Source: Platycnemis pennipes
Taxonomy: Eukaryota > Arthropoda > Insecta > Odonata > Platycnemididae
Direction: 5' to 3'
Assembly (NCBI GenBank): GCA_933228895.1
Contig: OW121857.1
Location: 78,115,672-78,179,671 of the forward strand
Length of the DNA: 64,000 bases
Position numbers and translations under genes: made by a program. A model generated the notes under the pieces. It had not been told where the DNA came from, made no database searches, and saw only the letters and a program-made list of their open reading frames with translations. Shown one piece after another: positions 44,393-56,945 of this stretch (positions are counted from its first letter, which is position 1; the number at the start of each line of letters is the position of its first letter).

Positions 44393-46400
44393 TTAAGTCA
44401 CGTTTTCCCCTTATTTCATCTACCACCTATATGTAGAAGTCTCTATTACCCACACGTCCTAATTACGTTACGCTGACAATTAACGTTCTTTTTTATAATA
44501 GAAGTGGACTTATTTTAAGTGCCTTTTTTATTTCTCAATACTATACTTTGATCGCTCATTTTTATTTGCGTCATCATTAATATTTGAAATAGGAATGAAT
44601 TTATAATACATCGGAACGGAAGGCTGAACTTAATTCATTAACTTGAATAAGTCTTTTAAGTGTCCTGCCTCGTTTGTCTATTTGTGTTGACAAATTTTGC
44701 TGCGGCAGGACACCCGACAGACAAGCATCTTTCTAGGTACCAACGTCGAGAAAGCCTCCATATGTAATTCTTTGCCGTGTAACAAACCCACATCACCAAA
44801 CATCTCCAAAAACCAAGAATAAGTAACGTGGTACTCATACCCAGTTCGTATATTAAGTTCTTATACCCGTCGAATCATTTTCACCATCGTAAATTCACGC
44901 CGTGTTCAACGTTGAAGGTCGTGAGTGAGACTTCGTTTTTATGGTGACCGCCAGAGGTCGTAGTTAATTAGTCAGGTGTATTGAAGTGCATTTGGGGAAA
45001 CGAGCACCCACGCAGCAGGATTGTGAAGAGGTGTTGCGAAATCTTGCGCGAAGCAGCCGCCGTCTGAGATGTGCATTGGTGATAAGCAGACGGCGCGGCG
45101 TGGAGCAACTGCCGCCGGCGCCAAGTCTTGCACCACTAAATGGCGCGCCGACTCCGACTAGAACATGAAGCTGGCGGTAAGGAATGTTACTATGGGACAA
45201 GAAATGGAAGCAATTCTTTGGACTAAAGATGCGTTTACACGTAGCAATTGACTGTTCATCTGTGCTAATAGCACCTGTCTTCACAAAAGCCTAATTATCT
45301 TACGATAGAAAAATCGCGCCATAAATATATCTCCTTACTGTGAAAAACTAAAATTTGTGACTCATGGTCGATGTTACGCCTATCTTTTGCAGCTTATTTT
45401 CGAGGTAACAATGAAACTATGTGCACACTAGCGGCACCGCTAGTTACAAAAATGAACTTCTAGGATGCGGAAGGTTGCGACAACAGCGCCCCCGTGCGAT
45501 TATAATGCGAAACTTAAGCTGCTAAGCCCCCTACACGTGGTAAGAGCAACTTCGATGCGAGTTATATTGGACATGGTTCGAGCACTATCGATCCAAGTTC
45601 GAGCTATTGGCAAAATTGAAGTCCGTCTACTTTCCAGCGGAAATGTATCTATCACTATCGCAACAATCGCCAACGGCAAGACGTCTGATACCGTGGCTGC
45701 ATGTAACAAGGATATCCCTCTACGAAGGGAAGATTCTACTATTTAAAGAATAGGAACGCAAAAAAATGCCAATGTAATTTTTTGCTTGAAGAATTTGATG
45801 ACAATTTAAGCCACTTCAAGTAGCATTGAAATGCTCATCGTATCCTGGGAGCCCTTTTTTATTCTGATATGCATTCCGGTTCTTTGTTTTGCCTAAGAAA
45901 AAATCTTGAGACTTCCCGCAAAATAAAAGGTATTAATAATGTAGAATCGTTTCCTCTGATTTATGGCTTCAATCTCTGTTCACCAATAATCAATCCTGAA
46001 ACCATTGTAGACTTAACTGCAATGAGCCGTTTAATGTTGAGATCGCTCTTGCATGCCAACATATTTCTGTAAGGGTCAGGTGTGCAGGCTACATTTCTGA
46101 CTTTCCTACCTCGGGGCCGGGTTTCGGTCATACGGGGATTTTTTCGTTGGAGTCCTGATCTCAACTTTGATGCCACATATGAGGAAAAAATTTTCAATAA
46201 CAAGTTGGTTTTCGCTACAAGTACCAAGTAAAGAAAATTACCAATCCAGGATTTCTCTCTAACCTTCCTCTGTTTTATATGTCACTGAACATAGTTCTAA
46301 ACTTTTTTGTTGACAATATATAATAATTTTTCACCATCCCTTAGTATAAAGTTAATGAAATACAAATACAATAATAATATTTTAGCATAATACCACCCCT
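44393..46400. other. Stretch with a hairpin and a GC-rich block, no gene recognised
   Basis: At 44660-44713 GTGTCCTGCC pairs with GGCAGGACAC, and TTTGTC with GACAAA inside it. At 44985-45165 a GC-rich block is open on both strands without a domain. ACTAGCGG/CCGCTAGT (45427-45444) is a further small palindrome. The plus frame at 45465-45746 has no known domain. Confidence 0.35.
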
Positions 46401-46404
46401 GGTG

Positions 46405-46690
46405 ACAGGCACGTAGCCAGAAATTTGCTTCGGGGGGGGGGGGGGGGCTAAGTGTTGCGTAACTTGAAACAAATCAGCCTTGCCCATTCGGTGCCGACAT
46501 GTTACAAATCTCTTCCCTTAATTTTCAGTTCTTGGTATTTACTTTTACAGTGCCCATACTTATCTCTTCTCACTGTTAAGTTCATTGCTAAAATCAGAAC
46601 GGCAAAATCATCGGAAAAAATTAATTTCGGGGGGGGGGGGTTGAAGCACCAGAAGCCCCCCCCCCCCCCCCCCTGGTTACGTGCCATACT
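46405..46690. mobile_element. Inverted-repeat element M3 with poly-G and poly-C tracts
   Basis: GGCACGTAGCCAG at 46409 is mirrored by CTGGTTACGTGCC at about 46673-46685. Just inside lie a 16-base G run (46432-46447), a 12-base G run (46629-46640) and an 18-base C run (46656-46673). The interior frames are composition shadows. It fits a MITE whose G-rich ends have expanded. Run lengths may vary or be assembly-sensitive. Confidence 0.7.
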
Positions 46691-47235
46691 TAAAGTTTTC
46701 ACGTGTTACTACTTCTTTAATTCGATCTTGAAACCGACTGCCCGGACTGTTTGACTCAAACTATTTTCGCACTCGTGCCACGAATTCCGGAAAAAAACAA
46801 CCGTCCTTAACCTTTCCTCAAACTCTTGAGTAACTCTGTTGGGAATTTGTCCATTCTTTTGTGTGATTGGTTCGATGATTACCTTCAGTTCTTCTTGCGT
46901 TTCACGTTAATCGCCTGGAGCAAATTATTCCCATCCGTGTACGTCCTTGAGTTTCGAGTAGAATTTCATCATGAAGGGAAATTTAAAGATGACGAGGTAG
47001 AGGGGTGGATGAGGTGTACAGGATTTGTGCAATGATGAGCTTCGTGATTTCGAGAAGCTTCTTAAGCTTACTAAAGAGAAGAATAACGAAAATATATTTT
47101 AAATAGCATGAAGGAGGATAAATTTATGCCGGTATGAAGAGATAGTCACTTCACGCTGAAGAGCATTTTTAATTATGAGCAATCGCATTATGTGTAATAT
47201 CCCAAGTTCATGGAAAGTAGCCTTTTGACTAACGT

Positions 47236-47555
47236 CATCGGGTTGGTGTGTATCTAGCGCACTGACCTCCCATCCCGAGGGCCCGGGTTCGATCCGGGCT
47301 GTGGCAGATGTTCTTCATGGTATACAGCCCCACATTTGCCTGTTTTGTGAAGAGTACTTCAAGTACAATACTCCTTCCGCCGTATGGGACGTTAAACCAT
47401 TGACCCCTTGGCGACGCTTGCCGACTGTGAGTTTTTCTCCACCATTATTCCGTTCCCTCCTAAATTCCTTACTCATCCCAATGGTTAATATATCCTAAAT
47501 TGCGGAAATGGTAATAGCCGTTCGTTGCCTCCTCCGAATAACTAATACTTTTGCT
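47236..47555 (+). mobile_element. SINE family A, near full length
   Basis: The head 'gttggtgtgtatctagcgca' and 'cccatcccgagggcccgggt' carries a B box with one base lost. The core is CCTTCCGCCGTATGGGACGT, then 'taaaccattgaccccttggc', and the 3' end 'cgttgcctcctccgaataac' is intact. A block between the ccccttggc region and the 'ctgtgagtttttctcc' block is shortened. Confidence 0.85.
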
Positions 47556-49900
47556 TTCATATAACTACCTAATATAAATCGGTATTTTTAACTCGTTAAA
47601 TACGTTTTATATCATGTGTACGAAATCGAAGGAAGCCTAAAGTGAAATATCTATAACTCTACCCGTTTTGTTGGAAACCTGGATTGATACATGATCCTAG
47701 CATAAGTCTGCGTGTATGTATCTGTGTATGTAATCAAAAAGCGAGGTTTTAATTGAAATTTCACCTCAAAGACAATTGTCACGGACTGGATACACAAGAG
47801 TAATGATTACATTCCAGTCCCTTAGATAGAGCAATAAATGGAATTTTGATGATACAAAATTGCGAACATCAGTGCCTCGATTGGAAATTCCCGGAAAAAA
47901 AAGCGAAAAATATTTACGTTAAAACATAAGCATCAGGTGATTGCATGCATCGTCTTTGTGCTCTTGATTTAGTACAAATAAGTAGCCTCATAGTTGCATC
48001 ACTGGTAAGAGTTTTGCAAAGATATCAATGTATCTTTTTAAATAAACTCTCCATCAACCAGTCATCAATCCCCTATTCGTGTGACGCGGCTCTCCATTCA
48101 ATTCTTCTATCGGCAAAATTCTTCATAATAACGTGAACATAATTTTCGTCATTTCATCCTTCAGATTTTGATATATATATCTCACACGAGATTATTTCAA
48201 ATATTAGCCTAATCTTTCTGTCCTGATTTTTATGATGCCATCTTTTGGTCAAATAAAACTTACTCTGTATCATAGTGGGAAACATATTTAAATTCATCTA
48301 CGTGTATGAAGTGATCTCTCGCATCCGATTCAACTACTACCTCGTAAAACTGTTTACCGAAAGGCCAAAACTCCTATAGTAGTCCTAATCGTGTTGCATT
48401 CTTCCCTCAGTGTGGAATCTGCTTAGGGTCCCAGGTAAATTCACTAAATGAATGGCATTGCGGCTAGAAATTGAACAGAATAGAGTAGTAGAGTTAAATT
48501 AAAAATAAAAGAAATGAGATATTTCCCGAGCGTGTTCTATATCTGAGTAACTAACTCCTCCGAGTGGACAAAAAATCACCCAGGCAGTAGAGCATGCGTA
48601 ATGCGGGGAAACGAAATCTTCTCTCCGTCTGCTGCTATCGTGCATAATCTTTGGGTCGATGCCCCTGTTCTATCAGGTAAGAATTAATTTTTAACCAGAT
48701 GGAGTCAGAGATATGCCCGTACAGCGGTGATATGATTCACTGGTCACCATCTGATCTGACCCACTGGTCACCCTCTAATCTTAGATTGTGGTGAGCTAGA
48801 GTGCGTGGGTATACCTGTAAAGGGTGAATAAAATAATCGCTTTCAATTTATGGAAAGGGACTGTAGAGACGATGGAGCCTGCCTAAACTGAACTTTCTTC
48901 AAGGTGAATATACTTTTCGAAGTACGGTTGGGTAGACTAGCTATTTATCGTGTACCACTTATGCAAGGATTGCTAAATGTTCTGCCGTTCTAATTTCCGG
49001 CGTTTGACCCTTTTGTCGAGCAACAAGAAGCGGAAATCCGACAGTGGATTAGCATAATCCGGAAACATTCAAATAATTTTACTGTTGTGACGATGAATGG
49101 TGTGCTTAATAGTGGTCACATTCTTTTTAATTGAATATAGATGTATTACTTCATTAAATTTTAATTTACTTGGAGCATCTCTAAATATTTAATTTACGTG
49201 ATTACTAATATGAGTCAGTATTTGAAAACCAGACTTGGAGATTAAGTTCAATCATGCTTAAAACTTAGCAATGAAGTGTGATTTTAAAGAATGTAACAAA
49301 TCATCTACAGCAATGGATTTCTATGGAAATTGAGAGAGTATTTAGTAGATTTTGGTGTCGTATTGTGATTTCAAGTCTTATTGTTTAACTGTCATTTATA
49401 TTAACACCGACTGCATTCGGTGACCTCGCATGGAATCATTTCCACTGCGCATGCGCTATCAATCAAGCAAGCATGGGCTTTGAATAGAATAGTGGAGTAT
49501 TTCCGTGGGGGCGCTCACATTCGCCGAGGGCAGCGAGTTGAGAAACATCTTAATCGGCGTAAACAACCGAAACGTAGCAACTTCTCTTGAACTCCTCGCA
49601 TGAAGAATTAATCAACCCATTATTCTAGCTGAGCCAAACTCTCAGAATAGTCCGATCTGCGACGCTTCTCCGCAACAGATGCTACCTTGCGAGCGCTCTT
49701 GTTAACAATATCGGCTTCTTTCCTAGGATTATCTCAATTATTAAACTCTTTCGTTTACGTAACGATTTGGGATTTCCATTCAATTAGGAGATTATTTATT
49801 ATGCCTGTGAGAACAGCGCCTCTACCGTCTGGTTGCCGAAAATATTTTGAATACAAACCATTTCCTGGGTAGATAAAATGTCATCCATTTTCAGGGTAGT
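47556..49900. other. AT-rich stretch with one promoter-like CpG spot
   Basis: No gene or repeat family is recognised. At 49446-49457 TGCGCATGCGCT is a perfect NRF1-type palindrome, next to a GC-rich 150 bp. See the findings. Confidence 0.35.
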
Positions 49901-49902
49901 TG

Positions 49903-49980
49903 CAAACTAACCCGGCGGGACTCGAACCCGAGACCTTAGCGCGCGAGGACTTTTGCACGTGGCAACCGAAATCGAATCAC
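49903..49980 (-). mobile_element. tRNA-like SINE head (family B-like)
   Basis: The minus strand reads 'ggttgccacgtgcaaaagtc', a short arm, then a perfect B box in CGGGTTCGAGTCCCG. The acceptor ends do not pair, so it is a retroposon head and not a tRNA gene. Confidence 0.55.
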
Positions 49981-50034
49981 CGTATCGGAAATAGGCCTTA
50001 TTTATTTGTCTATCCTTCCTTCTTTGGTGGCCAA

Positions 50035-50100
50035 TTTGGTTACTGCCGGTTTTTATGCCCAAGGGTTGGGGGTTTGAATCCCGCCCTGCGTATGGATGTT
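50035..50100 (+). mobile_element. tRNA-like SINE head fragment
   Basis: 'gcccaagggttgggggtttg' then 'aatcccgccctgc' contains the B-box-like GGTTTGAATCCCG. No body or core can be assigned. Confidence 0.4.
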
Positions 50101-51675
50101 GTATTTAGCTTAGGATTAACAGAGCAGGTTAGACGGTGCGGTATAACCATATCCTTCGTAGCACTTAAAACCAAATCCACTACCATTACTCCTCCTTTCA
50201 CAGGTAATTGAGTGTTGATGAGGATGTATAGTCCTAATCTACGCGCTGGCATATTTTTCTTTCCCGTTAAATAAGTGATGGAAGCGTCGGTTACCATGTG
50301 GCTTCTTGTCACTATTCTCGCCTTCTGCCATTATACATTTTGCACAAATCACAAAACAAATAATCATCAATCTACTATTACAAACTCGCAGACGCTCCAG
50401 GCGTCTTGGACGAGGACATCAGGCATCTAGAAACGATGAAAGTCAACCATTCCTTCATAAATCCGCACCGGAAGGATAGTACATGCAGAAAGATGTCTAG
50501 GATAATTTTATAGGGAAGGAATGTATCGGAACATCTTTTTGTAGTTATATACTGACGATTGAATGTTTTGTTATTCGTATAAAATGTATAATAGGAAAAG
50601 CGTTAATAATAAAAAGAACCTACACGACAACCATCAGGGATTGTTGGTTGTTTAGAAAATAATATTGGACCGCCACGTTGGAAGGAACGCGCTTTTTTGT
50701 AAAGTTCATTACCCGTCACCAAGAAAGTTATGCCTTTAAAGGAAGTCACTCCAAGACCCCATGCTTTTCAATTGAGACTTTTGTTCTCTGTCAACTGCCA
50801 TGGTTCTTTTTTGAAGAGAGCGAGACTGTATTTAAAGGTGTTTGTCTTCGTTTAAGCTACAGGGAGTGTTGGGTCTCGGTGTTCACAAGGGACGTTAATT
50901 TCCTGAGTTGTTTGCTCTGAGAAGACTTGTTTCCACCTCCCCGTAGCATAAAACACTCCCTTTAAGTGTCGTGCTTTCGTGACCACCTCCTCTCTCTGCC
51001 GCTGTGAGACTTTCGTGTGCGACACGAAATGCGTGCGAAAGGTATTATTAGAGATGGGGCGGTTTGAGGTTTGGCGTTTTTTTTTAGAGAAAGAAGAGCG
51101 AAATGCTTTCCGTGAAAGCCTCGCTAGAGAAAGATTGCGAACTCAAAACTACATATTATCTTGGAGCTGGTTCTGATACTTTCGAGGAATGTTGACGCCT
51201 CTAGTGCAAACGAAACATTTGGTGATCAGCTACGTGTCAAGACAGTTAAAATTTTGGAGGCTATAAAATTTTTGAAAAGGTGTCGTTACAGCTGTTATCA
51301 GATAACGACGCCAAGAGATAAAACTCAATCAGGACAAATGTTTCCAGAATGAGTGATCAGTACTGCACTGGAAGAAACTGTAAGGGGTTCACCTCTTATT
51401 TAAGATTTACTGTATGTATTAGGATTGGATATTTTTATTTTAAATAATGTTTTAGGATTCTGATTAGGAGAAACTTGTAATGAACAACGGGAATAATATT
51501 TTTCGAACATTTCGAGGTTTTGCGTGAGCATTTTAGTATGAAATTTGAGTAAAAAATATACTATTTCAACGTGTTCTTTATAGACATAGACTATTGTGTG
51601 ACTAAATGTTACCAGAAATCTTTAATTCGTCGGAGAATCATTTTAAGCAAACAAATGTCAACTGTATAATGTAAT
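50101..51675. other. Unassigned stretch
   Basis: Short frames at 50678-50920, 50979-51176 and 51161-51352 show no domain. Confidence 0.4.
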
Positions 51676-51679
51676 GAGG

Positions 51680-51970
51680 TTGCATTAGAACCAGCTATAC
51701 AGAATAGAATAAGCTCCCTGCGGAATATATTCATTGTTACTTCCATAAATATCTGCAGTAAGTTTATTGACACAACAGCGATAAAGTTCGGGTAAAAATT
51801 CTTATGTACTCTTCATAAGTGGCAATAGAAAACGTAATATTTTATATTAAATAAGTGAGAACTAATTATTTCCAAACAATGGTTTATTTATCCCCCTTGC
51901 CTGTCATGCCTAGGACCCCATCCTGTGTATTTTCACCACCTTGGTTTCACGCAGCCTGAAAAGTCCGGAA
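51680..51970 (+). repeat. Dispersed repeat E1, copy IV, diverged
   Basis: 'actcttcataagtggcaata' then 'gaaaacgtaatatttta' corresponds to 'agtctcgataagagttcgta' then 'taaaatgcaatgtttta' in copy I. 'attttcaccaccttggtttc' corresponds to the end of copy III. The order is conserved but identity is low, so the call is tentative. Confidence 0.4.
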
Positions 51971-52261
51971 AAATATTCTCATTTTTGCAAAGGTCTGAGT
52001 TTGGTTCCTAGTAGTAGCTACACGTTGAAATTGGGTGAAATTAGATTTAGAATTCCAAGGAATTCGAGCTATAGGTAACTCTTGAAGATTAGTTCGGATT
52101 CTTCCCATGCGTGAAAAGTAAAATCTACTTGATATTGGGTGTTCTTATAATTCTCCTTCCTCCCGTTGAATCGCTGATATTCAAATTAAACGGGTGCCTC
52201 AGCTAGTTATCATAGATGTTCTACCGCTTGGTAACATATTTAGTTTGGCGTGAAAGTCGTA

Positions 52262-52620
52262 AAATTTTTCCTGAAGCCGGATACACATGTATCTCGTGCT
52301 CTCCTTCTTTAACTCCGGACACTTCCTGCCTCTCCTCATTCCATCTAATTATTGTTCTCTTACCCTTTCTTGCCCTCTTATCTTAAAGTCCCCCTCTATC
52401 ACAGACTCCAGAACACTAATCTTTATCACCTTCCTCTTTTACGTACTCTTTTTTTTTCCTAACCTCACCCAGTACATTCCTCTCCTCCTCTTTAACTTCG
52501 CCAGGCTTTCATTGTTTGCTTTCATTTATTATTCATCATATTGCCTCTTTATTTCTCCACGCCCTCTCTTCAAAACCCGCCGGTTCACTTTGAACGCCTT
52601 TTCTGAAATCCTGTATCACA
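52262..52620 (-). mobile_element. LINE relic, family L2: reverse transcriptase C-terminus
   Basis: The minus strand reads, across frameshifts, a basic RRVLKRGRGE stretch, then ERNVLGEVRKKK-like, VLESVIEGDFK and LDGMRRGRKCPELKK. These are the GEERNLxxEIRxxK...LKEVIEG...MxxGRxxxxLK landmarks of the relic at 15 kb. The leucine-rich plus frame at 52287-52721 (144 codons) is the antisense shadow of this pyrimidine-rich strand. Confidence 0.6.
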
Positions 52621-52764
52621 CGAAACACGTTCTTGCACGAGTGCGAGCACGATGGCAGCATTTTGTGATTTGGAGCCAAAATTCTGTTCATCGTGTAAGA
52701 GCGATGTCAAGCTTGATGTGATCCTGAATCTTCATAATTGGTGTGTCTCTACTTTTTCGCTACT

Positions 52765-52780
52765 GTCGACGGCCGTCGAC
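52765..52780. repeat. 16-bp perfect palindrome
   Basis: GTCGACGGCCGTCGAC is self-complementary. There is no associated gene. Confidence 0.8.
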
Positions 52781-52889
52781 CAATCACGTTCACTCTCGCG
52801 CAAGCAGAGTGATCTTCAAATGCCATTAATCCCTCAAAAGCCATTTCCAACGGTGTACAAGTTCAATGTCCAGTGAATACTTTGAAGAG

Positions 52890-52930
52890 CTCTTACCCAT
52901 CATTCTACTAATACCCATCATTCTACTACT
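52890..52930 (+). repeat. Small tandem duplication
   Basis: 'acccatcattctactaatac' is followed at once by another 'ccatcattctactac', a unit of about 20 bp repeated twice. Confidence 0.75.
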
Positions 52931-54770
52931 AGTAGGTTCCTTCAGCATACTGCAGTGTCAGGCATAGTGCGATATCGGTTTGATCAAGGTTTTGGTACCA
53001 TAGATACCAAATAATTATATAAAAAGGCCTTCTTTCACTGACTGGTTTTGATGGACTTATTGTGACAGAATTCAAATATTAATCGGCATTAGGCAAATTA
53101 TTCGACGGTGGGTGCATCCAGTCGATATTTGCCAGAAAGCACCGAATGTGACATTTTTCCCTCAACATCCTGGATATACTCATCTGGATTTCACAAATTT
53201 TCTTAACTTGTCTTCAATATGTTCCCTGTAGTGCAACATTTTATGACCGCAGTGAATGAGGCAACTCGATTTTGAGTAATATATTCAGTAGATATACAGA
53301 ATTAGGCGGTAAGCTAAGGAAAAGTATGAGTTGTTACCTTTGTTCTCAAATTCCGGAAACCTTTTGCACACGGAGTACTGCATCTCCTCTGGCTTAAACT
53401 AAATAATATAAAAATCACAACAACAAAATTTTAAAAACATTCAATAAGTTTCAATTAAATAATAGGTAACGATATCAATATTGGTTATTTTTATTTATTA
53501 TTTTTATTCATCCCTTCATTTTTAATTTAATTTTGCTAGATAATTAAAATTTATTATTTGCAAGATTAATTTTAAAATGAACATAATTCTTTTTGCCTAT
53601 TATTCCCAGGTTACATTAAATCACTCAGATGATTGATCCAGTCATTGTTAATGTCAAACGCTACATTCAAACTTTTTTTGCTTACCTATACCTCGCGCGT
53701 GGTTACATAGATGTGGAAAATAATCAGATGTACGCTTACTGTTGCTCGGGATATATTGACTTGGAATGAATTATTTCTTGAAATATTACTCTGTCTTGAA
53801 GCAGAGATATCCCGAGGCGTCACCCCGCAGAAAACCGAGAAATTTTAACTACCATGTGCGTCAAGTTGCGTGGCTCAAATCGGCAAATTTGTACCTGCCA
53901 CCCTCCGGTGCTGACGCCTTCGGAAATTCCCTCCTCTTCTCAGAGACATTTTACTGCTTCAAGAGGAAGCTCTCATATCTCCTTCGAGATAACGCAAGCG
54001 GTGGAGGGGAAGTTTTATTTATTTTTTTAGAGATTTATGCCGTCGGGCGATGACATTGAGAAATGGAATGTGGGGTAGTGTTTGCTTGTGTGGGTCGCTC
54101 CCAGTTTTCAACAATTGGAGTTCCACAGTGCACTCGAATCTTTCGGTTCAGTCAATTTGTTCCGTGCGAGAGAGGAAGGTTCCCTCGCCTTAAACGCTTC
54201 GGTATAGTGCCGTTTCTGTGAATGTTGGTTCGTTGACCTCCTGGGGAAGAGATTGTGTGATACCTATCACTCCGTGATGTCCTACCGCAACAGATATTTT
54301 TCCTCATTTTCTGGTGAGTTCATCAATTTCATTGCCTATCCACGCCCCTTTGAGAAACGTGATCAGGCTGGACAGTTTTTGCTGTTGGAGCAAATTATTT
54401 TTCGTTCGGAATTTATTAGTCAGCTGCGTGATAAGTGGTCTCGTATCTTATTGTGGCCAAGGTTAAATTCTTTATCATACATTTCTATTTGAAAAAAAAA
54501 TCTGCTACTATTACATTTCTACGTTCATCAGCGTCGTTGCTCACAACAAAACAAACCTTTGGAGTGACAAAAGAATCTGAACTTAGTCTTTCTCTGAACG
54601 TTTCTTCTCTATTAAGATCACTAGTTTTGGGATAATGAGCTCAATAAAGGTATACTTCAAACTGCATAAGAAATTGTGTACTTCTTCGCTGTGAAATCCT
54701 ATCTAATGTAGGCAAAGGTTGTTTACCATTTGTTCGTTAGATTTTGTTTGTGCTCAACCGGAAGGTTGGT
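52931..54770. other. AT-rich stretch, no gene recognised
   Basis: The frames at 53766-54053, 54253-54492 and 54435-54635 have no domain. The 53.4-53.6 kb part is extremely A+T rich. Confidence 0.4.
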
Positions 54771-54774
54771 CTTT

Positions 54775-54907
54775 GAAAGGTGAGGGTAGAGCTCACCCCG
54801 TACTAAGTCATTGACGTGTGTCCAGAAGGCTCTTGCCCGGGATTTGAACCTGGGACCCTCGGGTCAGTAGCTCAGCACTCTACCCACTAGGACACCACAA
54901 CCCCCGT
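54775..54907 (-). mobile_element. SINE family C with strong A and B boxes
   Basis: The minus strand starts GGGGGTTGTGGTGTCCTAGT then GGGTAGAGTGCTGAG (A box). It continues to CAGGTTCAAATCCCGGGC (B box) about 45 bp later and then a non-tRNA tail. Acceptor-stem ends do not pair and the anticodon arm is irregular, so it is not a tRNA gene. The same head start occurs at 16.1 kb. Confidence 0.75.
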
Positions 54908-56560
54908 TCATTAGATAACTGTCAAAATCTTATTTTAAGCGTTTTTGGTGTCAAAACAGGGAAAAGAATTCCGGGTATTGTACACTACTATTTCAGCGAT
55001 TCATTCGAAAGACCAGTTTCTATTTTTATGGATAAATTTACATAAAAACATCTTACCATCGGCCTTCTAGTTCGTTCTAAAAGAAATTTACGTATGAATA
55101 TATTATTCGCCGTACTATCTTTCGTAGCATAATAATCTGGATAGTTTAGGTCCATAGGTGACTCGTAAAAAAAATGTAAATTTTCCGTGTCAGGAATAAT
55201 CCTACGGTTTATTTCAAGACTGAAAGTCCTGTCAGGGAAATCATGACCTTAAGAGAAAAGACATTTTTCGGGTAAACTAAGTGTTTGAAAAGTCTTTGTA
55301 TATTTGCTGATTTCTTTATCTCCTCATTTTTCAGGATATAAAGCATCCCTAGAACGTTTTAAAACTGATTGTAAAACCTGATGACTCTGTATGCATTAAG
55401 TGACAGATTTGCGAATGGAGATGTGGGAACATAAATGAACATTTGATAATTATGGTTAACAGTGTTCGGTAATAAGTAGTTTGTTTCTTTCAGTAATTTG
55501 GAGAAATCGGGATTAAAGTAATTTTTAAGATCTTTGTCACAAATATTACTTCCGTGGCCATCGTATCCAAGCTTGATGATTCAGATACAGGTAGTATTTT
55601 CTGAGTATAGTATACAGGTAGTATATTCAAGCGTATTAACGATGGTGACATTCTTTTCTGTTTATACTCGTAATGAGGTTGGGAGTAAAAATCCTTTACA
55701 TTCCACTCCAGTAATTTCTGTTCTTCTTTTCATCGGTCTTTTAGAAAAAAAAGATTGGAACTCACTGTGGGATTAATTGCTAACTGTAATCAAATTGCTT
55801 TTGGACGTTAGATTGTTCTCTATTGTAGGAACGTGAACCGCTGTTTGACAAGGAGAAAGATGTAGTGGAAATTCTGCCTAGAGATTGGTCTTTTGAGATA
55901 GAGTATGGGGTCTTTATATCTCAGAAAAGAAAGCATTTAAAGTGTCACTTTTAATGTGCGAGTCGAGGCTCATTTAAAAGAGGGAAGTGGAGAACGTCCG
56001 CTTCCATTAGTATTTTAGCTTCAGCCGTTTGAGCGTTTGATAAATTTGACGAATTCTCCTCGCGCTTGGCCGGCGCGCCGCTTCACTTCATGCCTGTTCG
56101 GGAGGGGATGGGATATTCGTCCTGATTTCAGGGCTAAACTCTTTCTCGGGCGGTCATTAAAGCGTGTGCGACTCGGGAATCCCGCGTAGATGAGAATAGG
56201 CATCGCTTCCCCAAACTCAGTCCTCCCCTCCTCTTTCCTCCCCTCTTTCGCCCGTCTCACCTCTCTAAGACCTTCAAAACCGATTTTTCGCCCCCTATCG
56301 TTGGCACCCTTCGCTCTCAGCTGTTGACGACCTCGGAAAGTTTACTTTCGGCACCAGGAACTCATCGCTCGGTCGGCGCACATTGGCTTGGCGTGGATCT
56401 TATTACATATACTACGTATCTTAGTTTGACCGCTGCGGATCGGTGAGTCGTAGTAACAGCGGGCGGGAGTCGTACCGTCATCTCTTGGCCGGCGAGAATG
56501 TTTTCCTTCGCGGTTTTGCAAATCATTGTTTTCCTGATTTCTGTGGAGTGCTTCTCATCT
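54908..56560. other. AT-rich stretch ending in a GC-rich block
   Basis: No gene is recognised. From about 56020 to 56540 the DNA is GC- and CpG-richer and open on both strands, possibly promoter-associated, but no domain or initiation signal is convincing. Confidence 0.35.
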
Positions 56561-56564
56561 GCAA

Positions 56565-56635
56565 CTGCATATGTGCCTACCTCCTTGCAAGCCACTTGAA
56601 GAGTGTGGCAAGGGGTGACTCCTACCCAGTCATGC
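56565..56635 (+). repeat. Hairpin repeat D, copy 7
   Basis: 'ccttgcaagccacttgaaga' then 'gtgtggcaaggggtgactcc' keeps both halves with complementary changes (CCTTGC with GCAAGG). The hairpin is therefore preserved although its sequence has shifted. Confidence 0.7.
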
Positions 56636-56659
56636 GTTATTTACGAGCAAACGACGAGG

Positions 56660-56945
56660 CTCGGGTTTGTGCGGTGGCTAGAGTACTGGTTTCCCACCCC
56701 GAGGGTCCGGGTTCGATTCCCGGCAGTAGCAGATTTTTCTGTGGTGAACTGGTCCCCTACTTGAGTGCCTAGTGGAGAGCATTGTAGGTTCAGTACTGCG
56801 TCCGTCGGATGGGACGTTAACACTCCACTCTTTCTCCGTTCCCTGAGAACTCCTACCATTACCCAATTACCCACCTATCCTAAATGGCGCAAATGACTTC
56901 AGCTGTCGGTCGCCTCCCCTGAATAACATAACATAACATAAAGTG
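56660..56945 (+). mobile_element. SINE family A with internal deletion and CATAA tail
   Basis: The head has a partial A box (GTGCGGTGGCTAGAGTACTG) and the perfect B box GGGTTCGATTCC. The core GTCCGTCGGATGGGACGTTA ends at 56820 and then jumps to 'cactccactctttctccgtt'. About 60 bp present in the 24.9 kb copy (from GCCGTGGTCC through the GCCGACGCTGGG block) is missing. The 3' end carries three ATAAC-type repeats, which look like the family's native tail. Confidence 0.9.

Noticed and set aside
45465..45746. 93-codon frame with regular composition
   Set aside because: No known domain, no splice context, and the reverse strand is also open over most of it. Kept only as unassigned.
52287..52721. 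144-codon leucine/phenylalanine-rich frame resembling a membrane protein
   Set aside because: It is the antisense of a LINE reverse-transcriptase relic. The hydrophobic look comes from the pyrimidine-rich strand.
54831..54905. Possible tRNA gene (minus strand)
   Set aside because: The A and B boxes are good, but the acceptor ends do not pair and the anticodon arm is irregular. The head is shared with another fragment at 16.1 kb, so it is a SINE.
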